A stretch of 64,000 nt of DNA, taken from assembly GCA_950295325.1 (NCBI GenBank), contig OX485806.1:40548001-40612000 (forward strand). The letters run 5' to 3'. The notes under the pieces were generated by a model that saw nothing but the letters and a program-made list of their open reading frames with translations, was not told the DNA's origin and did no database searches. The DNA is from Polytrichum commune. Lineage: Eukaryota > Streptophyta > Polytrichopsida > Polytrichales > Polytrichaceae. Within the stretch, counting starts at the first letter, position 1, and each line of letters begins with the position of its first letter. This document shows positions 1 to 12,700 of the stretch, in pieces. The position numbers and the translations under genes are program-made.

Positions 1-454
1 TGACCTTTCTTGCCTTACCAAGCCCCGAAAAGGTACTTGGCATATTTACCTTGGCCAACTTCTTTGTTGAAGAAGAAGGCCTAGCCCCTTGCATCATAAG
101 CAGCTCGATCATTTTGTCTTGGCGAGCTCTCTCGTCCTTGACACGCTTGAGCTCTTGATTCACGGAGTCCATGAACTCAAGCATTTTGAGTTGGAATTTT
201 AATCCAACATCACCACCTTCCAAGCTTTCGGGCGCATTTGGAAGTCTAGCCCCCGAATTTTCTTCGAGGTTTTCGGGACCCCTTTCTAGGGACTCCTCCA
301 CTTCCTCACCGGTTGCACCATCATCCCCACCATTGTTAATAGACTCAATGGCGGGGTCAACATCCTTTTCAACATGATCTTTGTTCCGTTTTGAGCGTCG
401 CAACTTTTTAGAAGTCCCCGCCTCACCATCGTTACCCGCACGTTTGGTAGCCAT
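1..454 (-). CDS. gag N-terminus of a Ty3/gypsy-like LTR element, cut by window edge
   Basis: The minus strand reads open from an ATG at 454 to the window edge, giving about 151 residues that begin MATKRAGNDGEAG. A basic stretch (KKLRRSKRNK) is followed by an acidic region and a likely coiled coil (FQLKMLEFMDSVNQELKRVK). The ATG lies 37 bases inside the primer-binding site and 50 bases from the 5' LTR, where gag is expected. Elements A and B start at the same place (28741, 39399) but reach a stop after about 18 codons, while this copy stays open. It is therefore the best candidate here for an autonomous member of the family. That it is gag is inferred from position; no capsid domain is visible in this piece. 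Confidence 0.7.
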   Translation of the reverse strand, partial: MATKRAGNDGEAGTSKKLRRSKRNKDHVEKDVDPAIESINNGGDDGATGEEVEESLERGPENLEENSGARLPNAPESLEGGDVGLKFQLKMLEFMDSVNQELKRVKDERARQDKMIELLMMQGARPSSSTKKLAKVNMPSTFSGLGKARKV

Positions 455-490
455 CTCTCCTTCAAAGTGCTAGCTCAAAGACGAAACCCT

Positions 491-502
491 GCTCTGATAC
501 CA
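491..502 (-). other. primer-binding site, initiator tRNA-Met type
   Basis: On the minus strand this reads TGGTATCAGAGC, the usual plant LTR-retrotransposon primer site complementary to the 3' end of initiator tRNA-Met. It lies two bases inside the LTR starting at 505. It proves that the element is on the minus strand and that 505-1447 is its 5' LTR. Confidence 0.9.
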
Positions 503-504
503 CG

Positions 505-1447
505 TGTCGCGACCCTTGCTAGTTTTTCTCCACTTAGCTCAATCGCTTTCCAACTCTAGCAAGTGTCCCGAGCGCTAACCTGCACATCCCACGCACATGC
601 ATGGTTAGCTCCCAAAACCGCGGACCTTCAATCCCATATTTGGTCACCAAACCCTCCTACACATGCATTCGGGACTCTTTCCCCTTAGTAGGTAACCCAT
701 CGCTAAGGTGGACTTCCATCCATGGAAGTCCACTCCCTACTTGGTCATAGTGTTGCTAGGACAACACTACAACCACCCGGAGCACATTGCCAAGTATGCT
801 CCGGGGGGGGGGTCGGTCGGCAAAGCCGCCTCACCCATATAAGCCTCTAGGACTTTTGGCGGGGCCCCTCCCCCACCGTCAACATCCCTTTTGTCTCTCT
901 ACCAAGAGTTGGGGCCAAGTAGACATTTTCCCTTAGCCGCTGGGTCTAGAAGCCTCCCTGCAGCTTCAGACCTTCATAACTTCCACGTGCGGTCTCTGAA
1001 TCTAACAACCAACCACTCTATCGTCATCTACATTTCACGTAGATCCCTATGGACACCTCACTTGCCCTATTCGGGCAAGTATTGAGGAAGTTATGCCTGT
1101 TTAAACCTTTGCAGTCCCGGGAGCCACTCCCAGGCCCCTGCTGTTCCAGGGCGCTGTCCCGGGACAGCATCCCACTCAAAGTGCCATATCTCCTAGCTCA
1201 CACCTCAGATTGAGGTGTTCTTTAGCATTCTAGAATCGGGACGCCATAAGCTACTCATAGCTTATGGCTTTACCCTCATGACTCCTAGTCTTTGTGGGTG
1301 GGAGGCGTTCTAAACGCCCGGGGCCCTCACCCACCTTAGGATCACTTGGTCCCTCTCACCAATGGCGTCACAAGTCCCGGGTGTCACTCCGGGGTCCCCC
1401 TTGTGCCCATGGTGTTGCGGGCACTCCTCATGGAGAGGTGCGCGACA
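505..1447 (-). repeat. 5' LTR of the element entering from the left edge (TGTCGC family, subfamily I)
   Basis: A 943-bp LTR bounded by TGTCGC and GCGACA. The same family recurs at 4454, 22713, 28793, 33237 and 39452, and in opposite orientation at 41069. The bases after it (TCCTT) are one half of the target-site duplication; the other half lies outside the window. It belongs with the copy at 41069 by sequence. It is filled with short inverted repeats, for example ACTTGCCC/GGGCAAGT at 1060-1080 and CCATAAGCTA/ATAGCTTATGG at 1244-1267. Confidence 0.9.
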
Positions 1448-2204
1448 TCCTTCTAGGCATATGGAGAGGTACATCGAGAGGTTGGCTAGTTCTTTGATGA
1501 CCAATCCGGGATATTGGTTGGTATGGTTTCCCACTACCTTGGAGGGTGAGGCTTATGAGTGGTATAGAGATCATGCCGAGGAACATTTTAGAGATTGGGA
1601 GCAATTGCAAAGTGAGTTTTTGAATGAGTTTCGGCCGGCGGTTGGTCAAAGCACGGCGTTGAGGGCATTGGCTTCGATCAAACAAGGTAGGGAAGAAGAA
1701 ATTTCGGCCTATATTAGGAGGTTTGATTTAGTGTGTACACGGTTTGTAGGAACCATGCTAAGTAATGACACACTAAGGCAATTCTTTCTTCAAGGATTCT
1801 TTAAGTCGGGTACACTTAGGAGAATTCTTGAGAGGCATCCTCACACATTGGCGGATGCCAAGCGGACGGCTAGAGAGATAGAGACCTTGGATAGAGATCA
1901 TAAGATGTTGTGGAGAAGGGAAGATGAATTGATACCACAATTCATTCCCATTCGACCTAGGTTGATGACGGGAGAGCCGGTTAAGTATGATAGTCAAGTC
2001 CCTTATGCCATTGTTGACACCGGTCCACGTTCTTTAGCGGTTAGAGAACCGACACCACTTCTAGCACTACCAGACCCTAGAGCGGATCCTCACATGGACG
2101 AAGTAGAGAGAAGGTTGGGTGCTAGTCAATTGGAATTTCAAAAGGCGATGATCAAGCAAATGCAAAGCCTCACGGATCAAATGTCGTTAATGATTAAGAG
2201 TCAA
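1448..2204 (+). pseudogene. host Ty3/gypsy gag, first fragment (capsid region)
   Basis: The open frame begins inside the LTR, but real host sequence starts at 1448. It reads HMERYIERLASSL, then EWYRDHAEEHFRDWEQLQ and SIKQGREEEISAYIRRFD. The W..F..F spacing followed by Q..EE....Y..RF matches the retrotransposon gag/capsid family (PF03732 type). The true start is missing because the left-edge element interrupts it. A long Q/M-rich helix (QKAMIKQMQSLTDQMSLM) ends the piece. The frame is cut at 2204 by the solo LTR at 2205 and resumes at 3978 after the repeated GTCAA, reading KSQ-QPGSPPPIES across the join. Confidence 0.9.
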
Positions 2205-3977
2205 TGTAAAACCAATTTTTGGACCATCGCCTGTCCGAATAAGGCTGTTAGCCTATTTTGACGACTTTCATTTGGCAATTGACGGTTGAACTTCATCTGG
2301 AGTCGATGAAGGGGGCGATTGTCGTTCAGAAGCGGTTACGACAACTAACCGACTCGTCACCTCCTTCGCCGATAAGGAGGAGCCGGCCATCAGCAGCCAC
2401 GGGCTATTATCATTTTGCAGAATCTCACATAGTCTTAAGTTTAGCATAGAGTTAGCAATAGTCTTAGCAGGCGTAACACTCAGTGATTGAGTGTCGTCGT
2501 ACTTATATCACAGAGCGAGAGGCTCGGAGGGATTGGCCATAGGCAGAGAGTTGAAGCACTCAAAGTTAGAGTGTCTGTGAACTTTGAAACAGTAAAGACT
2601 GAAAGTATTCAAGAACATTGATTGAATTATTACGGAAAAAGAAGTAAATTGTGACATTGTATGTCTGCGTGTGGAATGTGGAAATTGTGAAGCGAGTCCG
2701 TCAGTAGCATTGTCTGAGTGAGGCAAGTAGTCTGGCAGAGCGATGTGATGTCAAGATCAGGCGAATAGGCTGATAGCAGTTTAGACTGGTATATGTCAAA
2801 GTTGATTAAGGGCGAGTTGGCAGAGAGGAGTAAAAAGGCTATTGGCTAAAGGATATTTGGTTGTAGGAAGAGACGAAAGAGTCTGAGTGTATGTGAAGTA
2901 TGAGATAATAGAGGCAATATTCTGAGAGGAAGTCAGGATGTGGCAAAGTAAACTTACCCTGAAGGGGTGTTGACGAAAGATAGGAGCCTGTCGAAAGGAA
3001 GGCAAGTTGTTGATGAACTTAGTCGGAGAGGCTGAGTGGGCAATAAGCTTAGTCTTGGGCAATTAGCCGAGAGCAGCGAATGCTGGCAATTAGCCAAGAA
3101 AGACGAGAGCCATAGTCTCGGGAGAGAGTTGAGAGAACTCTCAGTAAGCTGAGTAGCCAGCCGAGAAGGCAATAGCCGTTACAGAGAGGCAGACAGAGAA
3201 CAAAGAGAGGGGCTATCGCCTAGGCACGTGCTGTTACTTTACTGGCCCTTAGCCGAGAGAGATTCAGAGAGAGAGAGAGAGTTGGACTAGTAGCCATCGA
3301 TGGACATGGAAGAACTAGAGGCAGGCCATAGGCTGTCAAGACATAACCTTCCTGAGAAGGAGATATTACCGTATTGGAGTAAGACTTTACCAACCACATG
3401 ACATTATTAGGTTCAAACAGATTAAAGCCTTAAGGAAAGAATATAGCCTAGCTGTTGATGTATTGAATTTCATATTAACAAGTGGATGATTGCCTGAGAT
3501 GAGTCACCAGATGATCGAAAATGAAGGCGGTGACTTGAGTTATGTGAAGACATGCATGATGGTTGTAAGTTGAATTAAAAAGGAATTAAAAATGATTGAA
3601 TTACCACAATTGTGAATTATGTTGCTCTAAGACGATGCGGTTACTAAAAGACATTACCCCGGACTTCGGTCCTGACGAATTGCCAAGGACTACTTGCCAA
3701 GCTTTTGAGCTTCACGACTGAAATAGGTCAAAGACATAGAGTGATAGAAACTTTCCCTAAAGATAGGACAGAATCACTTTTGACGGAGGAAGCACAAGGA
3801 ACCATAAGAGTGGAGAATAAGTGGAATTAAGAAGGAATGAAGGAAAAAAGATCCTAAGTTGTTATTATAATCCTTAAATCCAATGTGACATTAACCCTTA
3901 TAGACACTATCTCAGTCTTCCTGGAGACTTTGTTCCCTGGGTTTTGTTGTTTTGAACCATAGCAAAAATTTACTACA
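2205..3977. mobile_element. solo LTR of a second family, 1.77 kb
   Basis: The sequence starts TGTAAAACC and ends TTTACTACA, with GTCAA on both sides (2200-2204 and 3978-3982). There is no internal region, primer site or coding sequence, so it is a solo LTR left by recombination between two LTRs. Removing it with one duplication restores an open gag frame. The interior is rich in GAGA and CCGAGA motifs and contains no credible gene. Orientation cannot be decided. Confidence 0.85.
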
Positions 3978-4453
3978 GTCAACAACCGGGATCTCCTCCC
4001 CCAATTGAGTCGGATAGACATTTGTCGGTTTATGGGATGTGCAATGTGGCCAACTGGGCCACACTTGTCAATTTTTTAGAAGTGGACAAAACCGTGATCA
4101 ACGAAAAAACGGTGGTCCACCTTCACAAAATCAACGAGGCCAAGCACAACCTCAATATGGTCAATGAAACAATAGGGGTCCTCCTCCTAGGGGTCAAGGT
4201 GGTCAAGACAATGAGAAGAAGGAGTTTCATCCATTTTGTGGAAGGTGGCATGCCCAAGGTCAATGTTGGTCCGAAGGGCAAGGTTATGGTTGTAGTAATT
4301 GTGTCGAAAGTCATCCTTCGGACGAATGTCGTCAACCGGACAAGGTTATTAGTGTACCTTACCCAGTGACCAATCCACAACAACAAGCGCGAGTCAACAT
4401 GAGGGGAGCTAGACCACAAGGTGGACCACCGAATGATCTTAGGCCACCGAATT
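3978..4453 (+). pseudogene. host gag, second fragment with degraded zinc knuckles
   Basis: After QPGSPPPIES the frame changes once. The frame that keeps protein character then reads CGQLGHTC, the tail of a CCHC zinc knuckle, followed by a Q/G/P-rich stretch and a second cysteine cluster, CSNCVESHPSDEC. It continues VNMRGARPQGGPPNDLRPPN up to 4453. One frameshift near 4030 and a stop near 4165 make it a pseudogene. Zinc knuckles bind the RNA genome in the nucleocapsid part of gag, which fits a place just after the capsid domain. Confidence 0.75.
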
Positions 4454-5428
4454 TGTTGCAACCCTTGCTAGCCCCCCTTGACAATCTTACCAATTTTCCT
4501 TTCTAGCAAAGGTTACAAGCGCTAACCCTTCGCATACCGCCATGCTAATGGTTAACTCTTCTTACCCCGGACCATATAATTCAAAGGAGGGGAACCAACC
4601 CTCCTACTTTGCATTCGGGACTCACCCCTTAATCGGTAACCCATTCCTAGATGTGGACTTCCATCCATGGAAGTCCAATCCCATGTTGATCATCGCATTG
4701 CCGGAGCAACACTACAACAACCCGAACCATACTAGGCAACTATGGCCTCACATTGGGCCAATGCCCATGGAGGCCGTACCGTTCGGCCTCGGGTGGGTGA
4801 GGCCACACCACCTCACCCATATAAGCCTCTAGGACTCTACGCGGGACCCCTACCCCACCGTCAAGAGACCTCTTGTCTCTCTACCAAGAGTTGGGGCCAA
4901 GTGGACATTTTCCTTTAGCTGCTGGGCCTAGAATCCCCCCAGCAGCTTCAGACCATCATAACTTCCTTGTATGATGTCTGATCATAACAACCAACCACTC
5001 CATCTTCATCTACGCTTCACGTAGATGCCGATGGACTCCTCACTTGCCCCATTCGGGCAAGTCTTGAGGAAGTTATGCCTGTTTGAACCTTGGCAGTCCC
5101 GGGAATCACTCCCAGGCACTGCTGTACCAGGGCGCTGTCCCGGGACAGCACCCCACTCAAATGGCCATAACTCCTAGCTCACACCTCCGATTGAGGTGTT
5201 CTTGAGCATTCTAGAATCACCACGCCATGAGCTACGCATAGCTCATGGCCTCACCCTCATGCCTCCTAGTCTTTGTGGGTGGGAGGCGTTCCCAACGCCT
5301 GGGGCCCTCACCCACACTAGGATCACTTGGGCCCTCTCACCAACGGCGCCACAAGTCCCGGGTGTCACTCCGGGGTCCCCCTTGTGCCCATGGTGTTTCG
5401 GGCACTCCTCATGGAGAGGTGCGCGACA
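4454..5428 (-). mobile_element. solo LTR (TGTCGC family, subfamily II)
   Basis: A 975-bp LTR starting TGTTGCAACCC, where the usual TGTCGC has one change, and ending GCGCGACA. GAATT flanks it at 4449-4453 and 5429-5433. Orientation is minus by comparison with elements A and B. The host frame rejoins cleanly as PPN-LYYDHGNARQ. Open frames inside it starting MASPSCLL or similar recur in every copy and are not genes. Confidence 0.93.
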
Positions 5429-5816
5429 GAATTTGTACTATGACCATGGTAATGCAAGACAAACGTTTCATCCACTGGCGGGATTACAAACGTCGAACGG
5501 GTACATTCCGATTCAAGGTAGACAAGGAGGTCCACAAAACTTTGACAATAGGCGCCAAACCCCTCCTACGGATCCAGGTCCGTCTAATTCTCAAGACGTT
5601 AGATTTATGGATGGTATGATGGATGCTCATTATGATAACACACTTCCTCTTCCAATGGAGATTGGAGAGGAACAAGGTCAATGTCCTCCACACACCAATA
5701 CCATCACCTATGAGTTGAGGAATTTAGATGATGAGGTCATTCATGAGGCACTGGCTTTGGCGGTCACAACTAGGGCTATGAGGGAGAAAAATCTATTAGA
5801 GGTAGGAGTGGAGGGT
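5429..5816 (+). pseudogene. host polyprotein, linker between gag and protease
   Basis: Host sequence in frame: LYYDHGNARQTFHPLAG, then QGRQGGPQNFDNRR and a long acidic segment ending EVGVEG. The reading frame runs on for nine codons into the CACTA terminal repeat before stopping at 5843. The true continuation, QEEYSSDEGINISELD, is found at 22609 on the far side of the CACTA element. No domain is recognised in this linker. Confidence 0.85.
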
Positions 5817-5845
5817 CACTATGGCAAATACATGCTTTTTTGACT
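5817..5845 (+). repeat. CACTA left terminal inverted repeat
   Basis: It begins CACTATGGCAAATACATGC and pairs with 22577-22605, differing at three positions. It lies just inside the GGT duplication. Confidence 0.95.
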
Positions 5846-6761
5846 GGGGTTTTCGACTAAAAATGGTATAGAACCAGGTACTTGACTAAGACTACTGTAG
5901 TGCCAAAGTGAGTCAAATGCTTGTCAGGTCGGACCAGTCGCTTGCAACAAGTTGACTATGGTTTATTCTGTGGGCATTTCGTTCCCTATGCACGTTCCCA
6001 ATGACCTTTTGGGACCTCGATTGGCACCGCCCTTGGGACCTCGTGTGTCTCGACTACATATAGTCAAGTATTGTTAACTACCATTAGTAAACATGTAGTG
6101 CCCACTCTAGTAAAGATAGTTATGATATCTTGACTATACCTAGTAAAAACTTAGTCATGTCAATAATTATGTCGCTTCACTAAGTCTAGTCATAATGATT
6201 TGTGTATAATCCAAAAAAAACATAGTCATCTTTGCTACAACGTGTTACTATATTTAGTCACATTGGTGTGACTAGGATTAGTCAAGGGATTGTTCATGGC
6301 GGAGAATCCAGGGTTAACCTTGACTAAAACTAGTCACACAATTGGCATTCAATTGGCCTCAATGATTGTCTTCTTCACTACTTGCAATCGTTTTAGTAAT
6401 TGTTGTCAATTGGCTACTACTACACATAGTCAACTCTCCCCATTCACTTTAGTCTTGCATTCCAGATTCGTGACTGAGTCTAGTAAGCCCATGTGAATTG
6501 TTCTGGTCTTCATTTTTAATATTGCTACCACAAGTAGTCAAATTAATACGACTAGTGATAGAGATAGATGCATATCCATGTATGTGCAATATGTACTACT
6601 TGTGGTAACAAGCTCAGCTGCACATCCATTCAACCATTCCATAGAAACGAATATTGGTGGCAATCTATACACTGGTTATAAAATCAATTTATATTGAAAA
6701 TAAACATTGTTGGGTATAGTCCTCCCATAAGCACATGAGTGTTCCTAGAAAATGTCAAAAA

Positions 6762-9700
6762 CTAAACTGGTGGAGGCCGGCGCAAACATTCGACGGGCCA
6801 CAAAATAAACTGCCCAACGGCTTCCCCAATTTTACAGACTGGTGGATCATCTAGCATTAAGGGTTTATACAACACGTATGCGTCGTCGTGGCTTTGCAGC
6901 ACTGCCAAGGACACAGTTCCTTCTGCGATCACTACTCCATGCAATGTCCCCCCCGGAAGAGTCGTAACCCTCCCTTCCCCTACTAGAAGTGACTCCTCGT
7001 CGACTCCTATTCCCAAGATCTGCACAATATCTCCTGCTACAAATGGCAGCGTTGCTTCAACCTCTTTCAATGGATTTTTTTCCTACATGAAGATTGACAT
7101 GCTTCGGAGTTAGTAAGAGCTTGACTTGTAATTTGATGACTAATACCAGTGACATTCATAAAATCAAGCATTCTTCACCACCAGTAGTAAACATGTACTG
7201 CTCATTCTACTACAGATATTTACGACATTTTGACTATACCTCGTCAAATATTAGTCTGTTGTTAGTCAAGTATTTCAAATACTAGTCATACATTAGTCAA
7301 ATGTTAGTCATGCATTAGTCAAATGTTAGTCATGCATTAGTCAAAGGTTAGTCATGCATTAGTCAAAGGTTAGTCATGTATTAGTCAAAGGTCAGTCATG
7401 CATTAGTCAAAGGTCAATCATGCATTAGTCAAAGGTTAGTCAAGCATTAGTCAAGGGTTAGTCAAGCATTGAACAAGCATTGGACAAGCATTGGTCGAGT
7501 AGTAGTCAAGAATTAGTCAATGTCTTACCTTTGTGATTTTTGATGGACCTTTCTTGGGGGGCCGCTTCTTGCCAATCTTCTCCGATTCCTTTTCCACATG
7601 ATGCTTGGCTCGCAATTTCCGTGGCATCTGCGGAGACTGCATTCCAACTTGAAGCTTCTGCAACTCCGTGGCCCGCGCCCTCTTCTTCGGCGTTCCTATC
7701 CCGCCCTCTTTGTCGCCTCCTACATCGGTCGCCACCTTCTCCCCTGAGCCGGAGCTTACCTCTTGATCGTTGTCTTTCTCCAACTCGGGAACCTCATGCT
7801 GGGTGGGACCTTCGTCATCTGCCTTCCGTTTCCTTCCCTGTACAGAGTGTCCACCCGAGTACCATTTACTCTTACAAATTTATATCACTCCAAAGCCAGC
7901 CAACATTGCACTAAGAATATAGTTCAGATTGGACTAAGAATATTGTTATTAAAGTCACCTCTTGCTCATGTGTAGTGTGTGCGTGTACCACATGAGCTTC
8001 GTCAATTTCAGGAGAATCTCCGATCGAATGTCCTTTGGATTTTGGTGAGGCCAAATTCTCGTTTGGGAACTACAAAACCAGGGCAACAATACGTCCTCAT
8101 GGTTTAGGGTTTGGAGTGGATGCACATGAATGGTACCAAAGCAAATTCAGGTAGAGGGCTGGAAAGAAACGTACCAAATTTCGCAAACACTCGGTGCTAC
8201 CCGTGTTCGGAATTGACTGCTTGTGCTCGAAGGATGAAGGCTGCTGCACATTGCAAGTATTAGGGTCTGGAACAACCGGTATGTTTAGTGCTGTCATGAT
8301 TGCCTTCATACTTGCCTCCATTCCAGCCATTCGGGTATAAAAGTCGCGTTTCATCGATTTGAATTCCATTGCAAGGGATGTCGACGGCTCCTGCACTCCA
8401 CTTCCGCTACCAGAAATGTGGGACACATTTGGCGTGCCTACCGGTTGTTTTTTCCGAGATTTTTCGCGTAGCATCTCCAACTCTATCTCCTCGCGGCTTG
8501 GATCCCGTTGCAACTCTGCTGCCTGCACCAAGACCCTCTTGCATTTCATTCCATTAATCAGACATAAACATGGTTACAGATTGCAGAGTATACGCATAAA
8601 CAAGTTCTGAAGTGCAGAAGAACTTCAAAACATGTTAACTACCACTACACCAATGGTAGATTACAACGTGACTACCAGGTCAGCATTAGTCAAGCATTAG
8701 TCAAGCATTAGTCAAGCATTAGTTAAGCATTAGTCCAGCATTAGTCAAGCATTAGTCAAGCATTAGTTAAGCATTAGTCCAGCATTAGTCCAGCATTAGT
8801 CAAACATTATTCAAGCATTAGTCAAGCATTAGTCATGGTATAGCCATTAGAAAACTTAGAATCCTAACAGATTACCATGTCCTATGAAGACAACCAGTTA
8901 ATGAGCATTGAGATTGTGAGGAATTGTAGGCTATGTGGAATTACATACTAAAATGTGACTAAACTATGGCTGCAGAACAACAAGAGTAAATGCTAGGGAG
9001 AGTTACTTACCAGATTTGCCGTTACCTCCCCCTCGGACCTGCCAGCATGGGAAAGTCGCTTCAGTTGAGCGCGATTTAGAGTGAGTGTCTCCGCTTGCTT
9101 TACCTTCTTCTCGTCTGCGATTAGTGTTGAGAGGTTGACCCAATGGTCTTGCCTGATATGCTTTGGTTTCTCTCTCCCAGCGACCATTAACTTTTTCATG
9201 GCATACCTCTTCATCTTCAACTGTGTTTTCAAATTTGCATGAAAGAACCACTCTGTGACGTGCCCAATGCCACCTTCATACTCAAATGTATTATCTACCC
9301 TTTTCTTGATATTCAACAAGGTCATTGCATTGTGTTCGGTGTAGTTGTCCACACTGAAGTCCAAGTCAACTGCATGGCCTCGTAGGCATTTCAGCCATAA
9401 GTGACGGTTTTCCCCGCATGGATTTCCCTTCATATCCACTTCCACTGTGTACCGCTTTCTTCCATGTTGCTCTCGAACCGGAGCTTCCTGCTGCAGTCGT
9501 CGTGTATGAAGTCGCCTCCGGTGGCGTTTATCAGCTTCCGAGCTGCGTGGAAGATCATTGAACTCTACCCCCGCAACTGCCTCTGGACTGAGCTTAGCCG
9601 CAAGACGTTGCTTTTGAGCCCTCTGTACCTTCAACATCTCCAACTCCTTCCTCATAATCTTTAGGTCCATGCTTACATAGTCGTCCAACCCACCCTCAGA

Positions 9701-12700
9701 TGTCCTCCCAGAAGAACGTGAACCTTCGAACCTCCTTGCTGGCGGTGGTGCAAAATCCTCCAGTAGGCTTTCCTCCTCTAGGAAGTCATGGTCGTCCCCA
9801 TCGTTCGATGACCACGTCACACTAGTCGACATGTTGCGTGTTATCTTTGGTAATGTCGAGTCTTGTTGACTAATTGCACGTGGCACCGCAAATTTGGCAC
9901 CTGAAGGTTGTGAAGGCTGTGAACGTGCTAATGCGAGTGTGTTGTTTGCAATATAGGGCCTTCTGATTTCCCACTTCGCCGGCTCGGACAGGTCAGGCTT
10001 CCCCTGCGCATGTGGATTCACTGACTTATTCCAAATTCTATGCACATCTCAGGCATAAAATACTGAAATACTGAGCTTATACTAGTTTTAATTTGAATTT
10101 GATTGCTATTTCTGCACATCAGAGTCTTTTTATCGGAGTCTTATCATTGGAGACTATACCTAGTCAAGTATTAGTCAAATGTTAGTCAAGTATTTGAAAT
10201 ACTAGTCATACATTAGTCAAGGGTTAGTCATGCATTAGTCAAGGGTTAATCATGCATTAGTCAAGGGTTAGTCATGCATTAGTCAAGGGTTAATCATGCA
10301 TTAGTCAAGGGTTAGTCATGCATTCGTCAAGGGTGACCTTCCTATTCACTTGATTTTTGGACATAACTTTTAAAGAAGATGACACACATATTCTGCACTG
10401 TTAAATACATTCGATGTATGGACTACTCAAAGTTTCTTCATAATCTTAAAGTGATTTATATTCGCCCCTCTCAAGTAACATTGATTTATTTTATCATTCT
10501 CAGTCAGCAAGGAGATTGATATCATCAAATCTTCCTTATCAATCTCGCTTCTACCTTCACATTCTATGGCCTTGGGAGAAAGTTTCAGTCACTCCATCCA
10601 TCTTGACGTTTTACTTACGAATTGAGAAGCCAGACAAATTGACTTGGAGTTCACTCACAGGCAAACCTAAATACATACACAATCCAATAGGACTAAAAAG
10701 ATCTCTCCTCAACATAAATTCAAATTAACTTACAACCAGCCCACTCACCCTGGTGCTATTCAATCCAAATTGTGCAATTTGCCTTTCGATTCATTCACTG
10801 AAGCAAAAATGATCGTCACATTAATCTCAGCTCAACACAGAGTATCGACCAGACTTCAATTTTATAGCAATCTTGCACTTGATATTATAAACTTCAACAT
10901 TCAACCTTAATGGATGCGGAGGTGGTCTCTTGATGAGAGTGACAAGACACCTGGCATTGTTTGTGTAGTTAGAAGTGGACTACATATACGCACCTTTGCA
11001 GGAGTTTGAGGTGCTGGAGATGTTGGTAACAGGGCTTCCGAGTTCCTTCTGGTCCTCCTCTCCTCTTCCTCTAGTGCCTATAGGGAGTATGCAGACAACA
11101 AGTACTTCCATACATTACTAGTACCAATTTCAAAGGAAAGTCACAAAATTATAGGAAGAATTCAAAACATTTCTACATGCCAGAAAATGTGTTGTGTCAC
11201 TAAATGGAAGTGATACCAATTCAAAAGTGCAATCTGCTCATGCCCTTCTCATAAATGCCTACTCACATACCAGATGACAACTTCAGCATACCAAATCAAA
11301 GTTCCAATACAACTGGACAGGCTTCATAGTCCCCATTTGCAAACCTACACATATGATAATCTGAATTGCTCAACATTCAACAGACTATAAGTCATAAGTT
11401 TGAACATCATCATCGAATGTTAGTATTCCACCTTCTCAGCCACAACAAAAGCTTCAGCCAGAAGGTTGAGAGGGTCTTATATAATGCTCCGGTGTAACCC
11501 AGCTAAAGATGGGCTAGTAGCAAGAACAAAAAGTCCAGCAAAGTCAAAGAGAGGGCTAACTTCCAGCAGTGTCAGAGAGATTTTCCATTATTAAAAGGTG
11601 AGGGACCTAGGTAATTTCTTTGCTCAACACTCTGGGAGGTTGAATCGACAGTGTTCACATTGGGTATGTGATGCAGGTTTTTACTGATCTTGAGTTACCC
11701 GAGAGTAAGGATCGTATTGCATGATGAATAATGAACCAACCGTCCCAAAAGGACGCCTTTTTACCACTTTTCTTTGGTTGTGGGACCAACTTTGGCTCTG
11801 TACGCTTTTGCCGTGATTTCTGATAACTGAGGTTCAACTCCAAGTCCCCCCAGGGGCCAGCCTGCACAGAGCCTTTTTCGAGGTCTGGTGATGGTTTTAT
11901 TGGGCTTGCCAAGTGAAGGGGAATTACGTGGAGGCTACAAGGCTTCCTCTAAACTAAGATTTTAGAGGAATTCATATAATATACCTCAATTCAACAAAGA
12001 AAAAGTGAAAGATGTCAACATGTTATCTATTGGTTTGGAAACACTAGGATCCAACCAAATATAATACACTAAATATAATATTTAGTGTCACCAATTCTAA
12101 CTATCTTGCTCAATAATAATTGTAAACCACAATATAGTGTCACCAACACCAAATGTTAACCCAACAATATTTGTGATTCCTTGTAAAACATTTGAAGAAT
12201 TACAGTTTTACAATGTTGCAATAACTGTCACTTACCAAGTCAATGAATATACAATTTTCATCTGTAGTGCAAATACAAATTTGTGATTACTAATTCACTT
12301 ATATTTTATATAAAGGGTCATTGCTCATGTTATCAAAGCTTACAAGTAGTGTTAAATTTCCTCCATATGTAATCAAAAGTCACCACCCAAATTGACATAG
12401 GTTCTGTGCATTCACCAAGTTCTCCTTTTAATTCATCCGAACATAGCCACCCTAAACTTCACATAAAAATCTCAAGCTCGCCACCATGGCTGCTTCAGAA
12501 CTCACACTAAAGCCAGAGCTCCTATTTTTCAAAAAAACAAACAAGGGCTGGTCACAATAAAACCTTAGAAGAAGCTACACTACTAAGCCGAGCTCTAAAT
12601 ATCAAAACTGTTGAAATTCCAATAATTAATTAGGGCGTTGGAATCATATCTGTTGCATTTGGTAGACAGACAAATTCACAATGAGCTTTAGAACACACAT

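Noticed and set aside
5196-5816. A single gene starting inside the LTR at 5196
   Set aside because: The first 78 codons are LTR sequence; the solo LTR with GAATT duplications explains the join.
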